Below, in pieces: positions 6,223-13,600 of a stretch of DNA of 19,460 nt. The translations under genes were made by a program, and so were the position numbers. The stretch lies in assembly GCF_052145335.1 (NCBI RefSeq), contig NZ_JBKQOU010000158.1:1-19460 (forward strand), written 5' to 3'. A model generated the notes under the pieces. It had not been told where the DNA came from. It did no database searches and worked only from the letters and a program-made list of their open reading frames with translations. Numbering within the stretch: position 1 is the stretch's first letter; each line of letters starts with the position of its first letter. This DNA comes from Rhodoblastus sp052145335. GTDB taxonomy: Bacteria > Pseudomonadota > Alphaproteobacteria > Rhizobiales > Beijerinckiaceae.

Positions 6223-9000
6223 ATGGATCGTTTCGCCGACGTCATTCTGACGCCAATCGCTTTGTTCTCCGGCCGTCCATTGGCGGTCATACTGGCGCTG
6301 AGCATTCTTGCAGCCGCTATAGGGCTCTGGATCGTCCTGCTGCTCCCGGCCGAACGGCGCTTCGTCGGCAAGTTGAAACGCATCGCCGGGGCCATCCGAA
6401 CCGCCCGCCTGGCCGGAGGCTCGCAAGAGAAACAATTTGCCGAAGCAGATCGGATTTTCGAAAATTCGGATCTCGTGGCGCCCTGGCTGCGTTATCGCTC
6501 CAGCGTTGAGTTCGAGGACGGCGCGGCGGAAAGCTATGCCGATCCCGCCGCCTTCTTCTCGGTCGGCTACCTGCCCGGCCATGGCTATGTAAAATGGTCG
6601 GGTACACTGGGCGGCGTCTTCCTGACCGTCGGGCTTTTCTTTACATTCGTCGGCCTCTCCGCCGCCTTGCTGCAAATGGGCGGCGACGGCCACGGCTCGC
6701 TCAATCCGGCCCAGCTCAAGATCGCCGTCGAGGGCATTCTTGCGGTGAGTTCGGTCAAGTTCATCACGTCGATCGCCGGCATTCTCGCCTATATTTTCTG
6801 GAGCGTGGTGGCGCGCCAGCAATCCTCGACTCAGGTTCATGCCGAAGAGCATTTGCTGGCAGAAATCCGTGCGCTCTCGATCTATGTCGCGCCCGAAATG
6901 CTGCTTCGCCGGCAGCTCCGCGTGGCGGAGCGGCAGAGCGCCCAGTTCGCCAATATGGCGGAGATGCTTGGCCATCGCGTCGACGCGGCGCTCGGCGGAA
7001 GCCTGGAGGCCTTGCCGCAGGCGATCGCCCAAAGTGTCAGTTCGAGCGTCACAGCGGCTTTTTCGCCGATCCGCGAGGAAATTTCGGCCGTGAACTCCCG
7101 CATCGGCGAGGCCAACGCCTCCGTCGCGGAGAGCGCCGGCGCGGCGTTCGGAAACCTTTGGCGCGAGGGAATCGGCCAGAACTTGCAGGCGTTTGGCGCC
7201 CAGTTGGCTACGGCTTTGGCGGCTCTCGACCAGCTTCCGGGCAAATTCCGTGACGCCGAGGCTGGCTTTGGCGGCGAGATCGGCCGCAGCGCCGGCGAGC
7301 TGAACGCCTCGGCGCAGCGCATGAGTTCGGCTTTGGCGGAAGGCCAGGCGTCGCTGGCGGCGACGCTTGCCGCCTTCGAGGAAAAAGTCGGGTCCATTCC
7401 GGCCAGACTCGCCGCCGCGACGGAACAATCGTCGCAAGATATCGGCGCGTCCTTGCGGAGAACGCTCGACGGCGCGGCGTCTGCCGCGACCGAGGCGAGC
7501 CGGAACGGCGGCGAGATCATCTCGGCGAGAATGGCCGAAATCTCCGCAGCCTTGACCGCCGCAGCGGCGACTTTGACGCAGGCGGGGCAGGCGTCCCATG
7601 CGCATATGGCCGAGGGCGCGAAAATGCTGTCGGAGTCGAGCGAAGCTTCGGCGGCGCGGCTGTCGTCGACGGTCGGATCGTTCGGCCTCGCGGTCAACCG
7701 TCTGGCGTCGCGGCTGGACGAGGTCGAGCGCGGCCTCGATGCGCAAAACCGCCGTCTCGCCAATGCCGGCGAAATCGTCTCCGGCGCGTCGGACAGTCTT
7801 GCCAAGGCCGCAGGCGCGATGGAAAGCGCCGCCGCGCCGCTGACGACCGCCACGCTGTCGTTCCAGGGCGCGATGGATCGCTTTTCCGAGGCCGCCGGCC
7901 AGATCCATCAGATTTCGGCCTCGGGCGACAGCATCGGCGCGCATATCGCGGCTTTCGGGACGCAAATGTCGGATTCGCTTGCCGCCTTCGACGCGCTGCC
8001 CGAAAAGATCAAAGCGACGGAAAGCGGTTTTGGCGGCGAAATCGGAAGATCCGCCTCGCAATTGACCGACGCGGCCTCGCGCATGAGCGCGGCTTTTGAG
8101 CGCGGGCAAGCGGCGCTGGCGCAAACGATGGCGGGGTTCCAGGCGAAAATAGAAGCCATTCCGTCCTCGATCGCCGCAGCGTCGGAAAAGTCGTCGCAGG
8201 AGATCGGCGCGAAGGTGCGCCAGGCGCTCGATGACGCGACGTCGCTCGCCAATGAGGCGAGCCGGAGCGGCGCCGATATCATGGCGTCGCGCGTTGGCGA
8301 GATCACGCGCGCCCTCGCCACGGCCGCGATCAAATTGCAGGCGGCCAGCGAAGCCTCCGGCGAGCAATTGCAGGCCAGCCACCAAAATCTGGCTTCGGGT
8401 GTCGCGGGGGGCGCGAAAATCATTGCGGAGACGGCGGAAAATTCAGCCACGAAACTTTCGCAGACAGTCGACTCCTTTGCCGCCGCCGTGCTTTGCCTGT
8501 CGTCCAAGCTTGGCGAGGTTATGGACGGATTGGACGCCCAGAACGCCCGGCTGGAAAAGGCGGGCGTGGTGGTGTCGGGCGCGTCGAACACCCTTGCCAT
8601 GGCGGCTGGTTCGGTCGCGAAGGCCGCGACGCCGCTGACGACAGCAAGCAATTCGTTTCAGGGCGCGATGGAGATATTTTCTGGCGCAGCCGATCAGATC
8701 GTCAAGATTTCGGAATCGGGACAGAGCGTCGCCGACCGAATTGAGGGCGCTGCGGCCGCCGCCCATCAGTCGCTGGGCTCGCATGTGGAAAGCTTCCGCG
8801 ATGTCGAGCGCTCCGTCACGCAGACCTTGACCGGACTGGTGCGGGGCGTTCAGGACCTTGGCCAGGAAATTTCGGCCTGTATCGCGACTTACGACAATGA
8901 AATCGCCAAATCCATCGGCAGCCTCGAAGCGGCGCTGCTCGACGTTGGCGACATTGTCGACGACCGGGCTTCCAAGCGCGTGGCGGCGGAGGCGAGCTGA
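6223..9000 (+). CDS. zorA: ZorA: MotA/TolQ/ExbB-like motor subunit of Zorya with elongated tail
   Basis: The 925-aa protein is the ion-channel stator subunit of a Zorya anti-phage system. In studied Zorya, five ZorA subunits surround a ZorB dimer in the inner membrane and a long helical tail reaches into the cytoplasm. Here transmembrane helices lie near residues 20-42, 127-152 (WSGTLGGVFLTVGLFFTFVG) and 172-196 (ILAVSSVKFITSIAGILAYI), the last two being the MotA/TolQ-type pair. From about residue 200 to the end the protein is almost pure Ala/Ser/Glu-rich helix. Residues 321-574 and 575-839 are a tandem repeat of each other, roughly half identical. From memory, E. coli ZorA is near 730 residues, so the duplication accounts for the extra length. 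The ATG at 6223 is used. The stop overlaps zorB (TGATG). Identification also rests on the zorB and zorC partners. Confidence 0.88.
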   Translation: MDRFADVILTPIALFSGRPLAVILALSILAAAIGLWIVLLLPAERRFVGKLKRIAGAIRTARLAGGSQEKQFAEADRIFENSDLVAPWLRYRSSVEFEDGAAESYADPAAFFSVGYLPGHGYVKWSGTLGGVFLTVGLFFTFVGLSAALLQMGGDGHGSLNPAQLKIAVEGILAVSSVKFITSIAGILAYIFWSVVARQQSSTQVHAEEHLLAEIRALSIYVAPEMLLRRQLRVAERQSAQFANMAEMLGHRVDAALGGSLEALPQAIAQSVSSSVTAAFSPIREEISAVNSRIGEANASVAESAGAAFGNLWREGIGQNLQAFGAQLATALAALDQLPGKFRDAEAGFGGEIGRSAGELNASAQRMSSALAEGQASLAATLAAFEEKVGSIPARLAAATEQSSQDIGASLRRTLDGAASAATEASRNGGEIISARMAEISAALTAAAATLTQAGQASHAHMAEGAKMLSESSEASAARLSSTVGSFGLAVNRLASRLDEVERGLDAQNRRLANAGEIVSGASDSLAKAAGAMESAAAPLTTATLSFQGAMDRFSEAAGQIHQISASGDSIGAHIAAFGTQMSDSLAAFDALPEKIKATESGFGGEIGRSASQLTDAASRMSAAFERGQAALAQTMAGFQAKIEAIPSSIAAASEKSSQEIGAKVRQALDDATSLANEASRSGADIMASRVGEITRALATAAIKLQAASEASGEQLQASHQNLASGVAGGAKIIAETAENSATKLSQTVDSFAAAVLCLSSKLGEVMDGLDAQNARLEKAGVVVSGASNTLAMAAGSVAKAATPLTTASNSFQGAMEIFSGAADQIVKISESGQSVADRIEGAAAAAHQSLGSHVESFRDVERSVTQTLTGLVRGVQDLGQEISACIATYDNEIAKSIGSLEAALLDVGDIVDDRASKRVAAEAS
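7183..8739 (+). repeat. Internal tandem duplication in the zorA tail (two units)
   Basis: Unit 1 (7183-7944, residues 321-574) and unit 2 (7945-8739, residues 575-839) align along their length. Anchors present in both are GFGGEIGRSA, SSQ(D/E)IGA, NEASR/TEASR, GLDAQN, VSGAS and SFQGAM. Over the first 107 aligned residues I count about 58 identities. The offset is 254 residues in the first half and 265 after an 11-residue insertion in unit 2. DNA identity is clearly lower than in a recent duplication. Confidence 0.9.
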
Positions 9001-9926
9001 TGTTCGCCCTGCGCCACCCAAGAGCGGATGACGAGGAAAAGAAGGACGTTTTCGCGCCAGTCGCCGATCTGATGGTCGGCGTCGTCTTCATTTTCATCGT
9101 CATGGTGATGGCGCTGTCCCTGGTGATGATGGACGACGCCGTGCCTCGCCAGACCTATGATCAGGTCGTCAAGGAGCTGGCCGAAACCAGGGCCGAGCGG
9201 GACGCCCTGAAGCAACGCGCCGAACAGCTTGTCGATTTCGTGACCTATCTTAAAACGCAGGGGGTCGTTCCGTTGCTCGACCGGCTCGCCGAAGCCGACG
9301 CGACGCGCGCCAAGATTCTCCAGATGCTGAAAGACCGGCTGGCTGCGGCCGGGATCCCCGTCGAGGCGGATTTTCATAGTGGTGTCCTGCGCTTGCCCAC
9401 TGGCAATCTGTTCGAATCCGGCCAGGCCGATCCGACGCCCTTTGGCCGGGAGGTCATTCGCGTGCTCGGCGTGACTTTGGCCGATACGGTTCCTTGTTTT
9501 CTTACCCGTCAGGATCGGCAAGCCGGCTGTCCGCCTCTGTCGCCCGGCAGCGTGCTCAACGCCGTTTATGTTGAGGGCCACACCGATTCGGCGGCCTTCC
9601 ATGGCGGCGCCAATGGGTTGCGCGATAATTGGGACCTTTCCGCCTCGCGCGCCATCGCCGCCTATCGCATCGTGGCCGAGTCGGATTCGCGCATTTCGAA
9701 TCTCAAAAACGCCGAGGGCAAAAGCCTGCTCGGCGTCAGCGGTTACGCCGACACTAGGCCGGTCGCCGAGGGTTTGACTGAAAAACAGCGATTGGAAAAG
9801 AACGTCATGGAATCCGATCGGCGGATCGAGATCCGGCTGATCATGGCGGTCAACCGCGAGGAAGTGGAAAAGACTCTGCGCGAACTGAACCATCGATTGG
9901 ATGGACTCGATGCCGGCGCCCATTGA
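9000..9926 (+). CDS. zorB: ZorB: MotB/OmpA-like motor subunit of Zorya
   Basis: The 308-aa protein has one N-terminal transmembrane helix (about residues 23-44, DLMVGVVFIFIVMVMALSLV) with an aspartate at its cytoplasmic end (D23). That position matches the proton-binding Asp of MotB, ExbD and ZorB. A short coiled coil follows (about 55-115), then a periplasmic OmpA-like peptidoglycan-binding domain (about 125-285). Its signatures are VEGHTDS (191-197), NWDLSASRA (210-218), VSGYADTRP and ESDRRIEIRL (271-280). C166 and C177 could form a periplasmic disulfide. It starts by a one-base overlap with the zorA stop, and its last 26 bases overlap the possible zorC start. Its role is to anchor the motor to the cell wall and carry the proton path. 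Confidence 0.9.
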   Translation: MFALRHPRADDEEKKDVFAPVADLMVGVVFIFIVMVMALSLVMMDDAVPRQTYDQVVKELAETRAERDALKQRAEQLVDFVTYLKTQGVVPLLDRLAEADATRAKILQMLKDRLAAAGIPVEADFHSGVLRLPTGNLFESGQADPTPFGREVIRVLGVTLADTVPCFLTRQDRQAGCPPLSPGSVLNAVYVEGHTDSAAFHGGANGLRDNWDLSASRAIAAYRIVAESDSRISNLKNAEGKSLLGVSGYADTRPVAEGLTEKQRLEKNVMESDRRIEIRLIMAVNREEVEKTLRELNHRLDGLDAGAH

Positions 9927-11325
9927 TGCGGCAAAAACTGTGCGTCTTCCTCCGTTGCTGGCGCCCGGGCGTTCGCAACTGACGATCCTGGCGTCGGGGA
10001 TCGAGAGCCGGCATGGACCGGCGCGCTTCGCCGCTGGCCAGCCGGAAGCCGTGATCGACAGCGCGGCGCGCAAGCTGGCGCAAAGCGGCGGCGACCTCTC
10101 GGGCCTGAAGCCGAGGGAAAAGAAGGCCGCGCTGGAGCTGTTCTGGCGGCGCAGCCCGTGGATCGCTCAATCCGCCGATATCGAGAAATGGCTGCGCTGG
10201 GCGGAGGCGGAGTGGAAGCCGCGCATCGCCGAAACGCGCATTTGCGCCGCCATGCTGCGCCATTTCGATCCGCAAAATCCGGCGACGGCCCATGTCATCG
10301 GCTGGCTTTTGCCGCGGCAGGACGAGTTATGGGGACGGTTCGGCGATTTCGCGCGCCGCTGGCGACTGGCGGAGGGCAATGAGGCCGCGGAACACGCCGC
10401 CAACGCGCTGGCTGCGGGCGAAATGTCCTTTCTCAATGAGTTTGCGCAAAATTTTCAGGCCAGAACCGTCTTGCAGGGCTCGGGCTTTGTAGTCGCCGTC
10501 ATCTTGTCTTTTGCGCTTCATTCTTCGGCGCGCACCGACGATCAGGCTTGGGCGGCCGCCGGAGACTTGCTCGATCTGTTAGGACCACGCGGACTGGCAG
10601 GCGCGGGCGGTTCGGCAGTTTTGCGCGACAGGGCGAAAACCGCCATGGTTTCCGGCCTCGTCGAATGGGCGGCTCGACTGGCGACGGCGCCCGCCATTGG
10701 CAAGGCGCTGGAGCTGTCTTTTCGCCTCGCCGGCGATCCGCGCGAAAGCCTGGACGGCTGGCGCGACATCCCGGCGAACATCGTCGCGCGGGTCGAGAAA
10801 TGGCTGGTCGAAAGCACATTGACCGCGGCATTCGAGATTGTCGTGGAACTCAAGACCGACGATCCGGTAGTCGTGCAAAGGCGCAGGCAATTCTGGCTAG
10901 ACTATCTTCCCTATATCGCGAGGGCGCGTCTCGTCGGCGCCCAGAAGGCGCAGCGTGTGGCCAGAAATCTGGGAGTTCCATGTTGCGCTCTGAAAACCTA
11001 CCTCAGCGACCATTGCGGCTTCGTGCTGGAGTTGCAGGGGGAAAAAGGTCCGGGGATGCGAGTCGTCGAACTGAACAACCATGCGCAGGCGATGTTTTGG
11101 CCGGACGGGCGGCCCAACCCACCGGGATTTGATGCGAAAGGCTACGACGGCAGTCTTTTGCGTTCGAACTGCGACGCGCTGCTCAGCCATTTGCCGACCG
11201 ACTCTTGGCCGTCAAAATTCGCCGATCTCATCACTTCCCACACGGCGGTCCCGGCGCCGTTCATTGCAAAACGCGAGCAGAATTTGGGAAACAACTTGTC
11301 AGGGGCTCCACACGGTTTCGGATAG
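9901..11325 (+). CDS. zorC: ZorC: EH_Signature-domain protein of type I Zorya
   Basis: The 474-aa protein is soluble, Trp/Arg-rich and helical. I assign it to the EH_Signature family because it follows zorA and zorB and carries the expected C-terminal pattern: FWLDYLPYI (331-339), MRVVELNN with E390, and LLSHLPTDSWPSKFADLI with H430 and W436. The family is named for a conserved Glu and His; E390 and H430 are my candidates. In type I Zorya, ZorC acts with the SNF2-type nuclease ZorD and binds DNA. The EH region looks complete, but the last 20 or so residues (from about 452) run into scrambled DNA and may not be original. A second ATG at 9910 is an equally possible start. No zorD follows. Confidence 0.8.
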   Translation: MDSMPAPIDAAKTVRLPPLLAPGRSQLTILASGIESRHGPARFAAGQPEAVIDSAARKLAQSGGDLSGLKPREKKAALELFWRRSPWIAQSADIEKWLRWAEAEWKPRIAETRICAAMLRHFDPQNPATAHVIGWLLPRQDELWGRFGDFARRWRLAEGNEAAEHAANALAAGEMSFLNEFAQNFQARTVLQGSGFVVAVILSFALHSSARTDDQAWAAAGDLLDLLGPRGLAGAGGSAVLRDRAKTAMVSGLVEWAARLATAPAIGKALELSFRLAGDPRESLDGWRDIPANIVARVEKWLVESTLTAAFEIVVELKTDDPVVVQRRRQFWLDYLPYIARARLVGAQKAQRVARNLGVPCCALKTYLSDHCGFVLELQGEKGPGMRVVELNNHAQAMFWPDGRPNPPGFDAKGYDGSLLRSNCDALLSHLPTDSWPSKFADLITSHTAVPAPFIAKREQNLGNNLSGAPHGFG

Positions 11326-11502
11326 GCCAGCGGCGCAAGAATAAGCCGTTATGTAATAAATTGGAGTGGAGCCGGCGATGAGAGCCGACCGCGCGTATTC
11401 CCTTGTTTTCTTGTGCAGCGCCGCAATGCGATCGTGAGGAAGTGACGACCATACCTGATATGTCTGCATGATGTTTCCGATCGCGAATTGCTCCCCATCC
11501 AT
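11299..11502 (-). CDS. Hypothetical 67-aa reading frame, possibly a fragment
   Basis: This minus-strand frame reads MDGEQFAIGNIMQTYQVW, then LHKKTREYARSALIAGST, and ends at a stop inside the last codons of zorC. The composition is protein-like (amphipathic, balanced charge), but I do not recognise it. It lacks a convincing ribosome-binding site. It sits between zorC and IS3 debris and may be the tail of a gene whose start was lost. Its 3' end overlaps zorC by 27 bases, marking a possible breakpoint. Confidence 0.2.
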   Translation of the reverse strand: MDGEQFAIGNIMQTYQVWSSLPHDRIAALHKKTREYARSALIAGSTPIYYITAYSCAAGLSETVWSP

Positions 11503-11569
11503 CGTTGAATGCGCAGCATTTTGTCTACGACAATTTTTCCGGAGCGCATGTTCTCGACGATGTCCGCTT

Positions 11570-11617
11570 TCAGCATGCCCCATGTGCTTTCCGCTGATCG
11601 TCGATAAAGGCGACCAT
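11570..11617 (-). pseudogene. IS3-family orfB stump (transposase N-terminus only)
   Basis: The ATG at 11617 overlaps the orfA stop (TGATG), the usual orfA/orfB arrangement. It reads MVAFIDDQRKAHG, which matches the start of IS3-family OrfB, then similarity ends near 11579 and a stop follows two codons later. The integrase core with its DDE residues is absent. Confidence 0.65.
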
Positions 11618-11885
11618 CACTTTGACCGGCGGTCGAGCTCCGCCAGCGCAAAATAAGCCGACGCCTTGCGCAGGATCTCATTGGCTTGCTTGAGTTCGCG
11701 GTTCTCCCGCTCCAGCGCCTTCAACTTCTCGGCGACATCGGTCGGCACGCCGGCGCGCTTGCTGCTGTCGACTTCCGCCTTGTTGACCCATTCCCGCAGC
11801 GTGTGCGGAGAGCAGCAATCTTCGACGCTACAGACGACACGGCCGCCCAGCGCGTGGCGTGATCGCCCTCGTGATCCAAAACCAT
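11617..11885 (-). pseudogene. IS3-family transposase orfA, frameshifted
   Basis: Read from the ATG at 11885 the frame gives MVLDHEGDHATRWAAV and ends SKI. It then shifts by one base at about 11814-11820 and continues in the next frame as CSPHTLREWV, VDSSKRAGVPTDVAEKLKAL, EINEL-type leucine zipper residues, and KASAYFALAELDRR before the stop. This is the helix-turn-helix plus zipper of IS3-family OrfA. The missing base is in the GGCTGC expected at the Ile-Gly-Cys position. The first 15 or so residues typical of the family are also not seen. No terminal inverted repeats were found. The element cannot move on its own. Confidence 0.8.
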
Positions 11886-12022
11886 CGCTGCTTCAGTAAT
11901 TAATTTTCCAATTCAACCCGGAACGCTTGGCTCCTGCCCGTTTCGGTCGATGACCGTTTCCTAGGCTAATGTCTCCCTTGGGTCAGGTCGAGACCTTGCC
12001 GCGGACACATGACCGTCTCCAA

Positions 12023-12041
12023 GGCGCCATAAGCGGGAATT
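12023..12041. repeat. 19-bp direct repeat, left copy
   Basis: GGCGCCATAAGCGGGAATT occurs here and, identically and in the same orientation, at 18828-18846. The two copies are 6.8 kb apart and enclose the P460/ior cluster. In the right copy the sequence overlaps the start codon of the recombinase fragment. The left copy is in non-coding debris. Nearby, ATGACCGTTTCC (11950-11961) and ATGACCGTCTCC (12009-12020) form a further imperfect pair. The stretch 11886-12267 otherwise shows no gene I can support. Confidence 0.7.
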
Positions 12042-12267
12042 GGAGGTGGGACTTGGCGACCTGCGTCAACTGCGGAAAAGCCGACATTAGTTTCAGGTCT
12101 TGATAGAATTAAAAGCTGAGGGGTCAATCGTCGGTTCGGCGCCGACCGGCAATGGCCACTGCGTAGATCGCGGCGCCCGCGCGGCCTCGGATGGCTTGGG
12201 CAGGCTTTCCCTGAACGCCACATAGACGGCGCTGTAGGGAATGGCGCCAATCAGCGACGCCCCGTCG

Positions 12268-12438
12268 CCGACGGCGACAAATATCGATGCGCGGCTGCTC
12301 GGCGGCGCTGCGCTTTTTGGAGCGGGTTGGGGCCTTGTCGGCGTCTGTCCCGGCTCGGCGCTTGCCGACCTCGGCTGGCTCAATCTGCGCGCGATCCTGC
12401 TCATTCTCGCCATGGCGGACGGAATATTGCTCACCTAG
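12268..12438 (+). pseudogene. YeeE/YedE-type (DUF6691) transporter fragment
   Basis: The frame reads PTATNIDARLLGGAALFGAG, then WGLVGVCPGSALADLGW and AILLILAMADGILL. This is the C-terminal membrane portion of the DUF6691 / YeeE-YedE family, associated with sulfur-compound transport, including the conserved GGAALFGxGWGLxGxCPG. The N-terminal two thirds are missing and the end abuts the aldo/keto reductase fragment at about 12433. It is a remnant and will not work. Confidence 0.7.
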
Positions 12439-12504
12439 ACGATGGATCTCGATTGCGTCGTCGATCTTGTAAGTCCCGGACGCAGCCGCATTGAGTGGTT
12501 TCAT
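12433..12504 (-). pseudogene. Aldo/keto reductase N-terminal fragment
   Basis: From the ATG at 12504, preceded by a strong GGGAGG, 24 codons read MKPLNAAASGTYKIDDAIEI then HRLG. This matches the start of a family of aldo/keto reductases (typically MKxLNAAASGTFxI...NRLGFGAMR). Similarity stops at about 12433, where the plus-strand YeeE fragment ends. The frame continues as an unrelated chimera to about 12124. The intact promoter side suggests the full gene was once divergent from the P460 cluster. Confidence 0.65.
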
Positions 12505-12738
12505 TATCGAATCCTCCCTTTGCTTTTTTGAAATTGCGTCATCGCCGTCGATCTGTGCGCTCGCTGGCGCCAAGCTTGATGGGTGGTTGCGGCGCTATCG
12601 TGGCGCAACCCGTGGCGCGTGCGCCGCATTGGGACGCACGACAAATTTACCATCATCGGTCCGCGCCCGTTAACTGAGCCATATTCACGTAATATTGAAT
12701 ACGTATCGCTTATTGCGTAAACACACCTTCTGCACTTT

Positions 12739-12780
12739 GTGATAATCATCAAATAAAAGGTGCTAAGTTATGCTTATACT
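12739..12780 (+). promoter_or_regulatory. Candidate CRP/FNR-family class II promoter of the P460 cluster
   Basis: GTGAT-AATC-ATCAA (12739-12752) matches the FNR-type consensus TTGAT-N4-ATCAA in nine of ten positions. A -10-like TATACT lies at 12775-12780. A start near 12787 would place the centre of the site at about -41.5, the classical class II activator position. No good -35 hexamer is present, as expected for an activator-dependent promoter. The leader would be about 180 bases. The remaining 12505-12967 is AT-richer than its neighbours and holds no gene I can support. Confidence 0.45.
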
Positions 12781-12967
12781 TTGCATTAATGGCCACTTTG
12801 ATTAATCTTTATTCGCGACGTGCGAAGCTCGCGCTAAATACCAATGACCGTCGCCGAGACCGTCGTGAAATCGTGGCTATGGAGGCCTTACGCCACTCTG
12901 GGCGTCGCCGGACGCCAGTAAAGAAAGCCGCATAACCTCACTTGCAGATCGACGAGGAGGAATGGGC

Positions 12968-13498
12968 GTGACGATAGTTCGATTCCTGTTGACGGGGACC
13001 GCTGTAACGCTCGTCGTCGCTGGCGGCAAGGCGATTTCCGTGGAAGACAAATACGCTTTGCAAGTGCCCAACGGGCTCGCGTTCTCAGATTTCAGGGGAT
13101 ACGAAAGCTGGCAGACTGTCTCTGTCAGTCACGCCGAAGAGACGATCGAGGTAATCCTCGGCAATCCAGCGATGATCGATGCCTATCAGTCGGGCATTCC
13201 CGGCAACGGCAGGCCTTTTCCCGACGGCGCCAAGATGGCGAAGATCCATTGGAACACAAAAAAAAGCGAGGACGCCCCCACTCCGACGATCGTGCCGGAC
13301 GCTCTGCATGACGTAGATTTCATGCAGAAGGACAGCAAGAAATTTGCGGACACACATGGATGGGGATATGCGCAGTTCAACTGGGATTCCGCATCCGACA
13401 CGTTCAAGCCCATGGGCGATGACGCCAAGTGCGGGGCCGCCTGCCATGAATTGGCTGCGGGAAAGGACTACGTCTTCACGGTTTACGGGAAAAGGTAA
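12968..13498 (+). CDS. Exported cytochrome P460-family haem protein
   Basis: The 176-aa protein begins with a Sec signal peptide (MTIVRFLLTGTAVTLVVAGG) and belongs to the cytochrome P460 family. The family uses a c-type haem with an extra lysine cross-link and oxidises or binds small nitrogen compounds in some members. Family features are DFRGYESW (41-48), IPGNGRPFPDGAKMAKIHW (77-95; K92 is a candidate cross-linking Lys), HGWGYAQFNW and the C-terminal AKCGAACHEL...KDYVFTVYGK. The haem motif is C155-X3-C159-H160, one residue longer than canonical. I chose GTG at 12968 because GAGGAGG ends seven bases before it; the in-frame ATG at 12962 would leave only one base. It is the first gene of the plus-strand cluster and may be an electron acceptor for the molybdenum enzyme. 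Confidence 0.85.
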   Translation: MTIVRFLLTGTAVTLVVAGGKAISVEDKYALQVPNGLAFSDFRGYESWQTVSVSHAEETIEVILGNPAMIDAYQSGIPGNGRPFPDGAKMAKIHWNTKKSEDAPTPTIVPDALHDVDFMQKDSKKFADTHGWGYAQFNWDSASDTFKPMGDDAKCGAACHELAAGKDYVFTVYGKR

Positions 13499-13600
13499 GG
13501 ACGGTCGCCGCCCAACCCAGTGCTCTGCATCATCGCCCTTCGTACGCGGGGTCGAAGGGACGGAACGAGCATCAACTGACTTTTTCGAGGAACTTCACCG

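Noticed and set aside
6190..8385. A 731-codon open frame antisense to zorA, and others near 6882-7853 and 7908-8651
   Set aside because: They follow from the strong GC third-position bias and Ala/Ser-rich repeats of zorA. Their composition is Arg/Gly/Asp-rich or Ser/Ala low-complexity and they match no family I know, while the sense frame has clear domains.
11304..11373. 8-bp inverted repeat GGCTCCAC / GTGGAGCC flanking the end of zorC, considered as IS ends or a terminator
   Set aside because: Arms are only 8 bp with 54 bp between, there is no T-run, and the sequence does not resemble IS3 termini.
12124..12573. A 149-codon minus-strand frame covering the aldo/keto reductase start
   Set aside because: Only the first 24 codons from 12504 are homologous; the rest is antisense to the YeeE fragment and has no protein-like signature.
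12843..12920. A 25-codon frame (MTVAETVVKSWLWRPYATLG...) before the P460 gene
   Set aside because: It is very short, has no ribosome-binding site and no known homologue comes to mind; it may be a leader peptide but nothing supports it.
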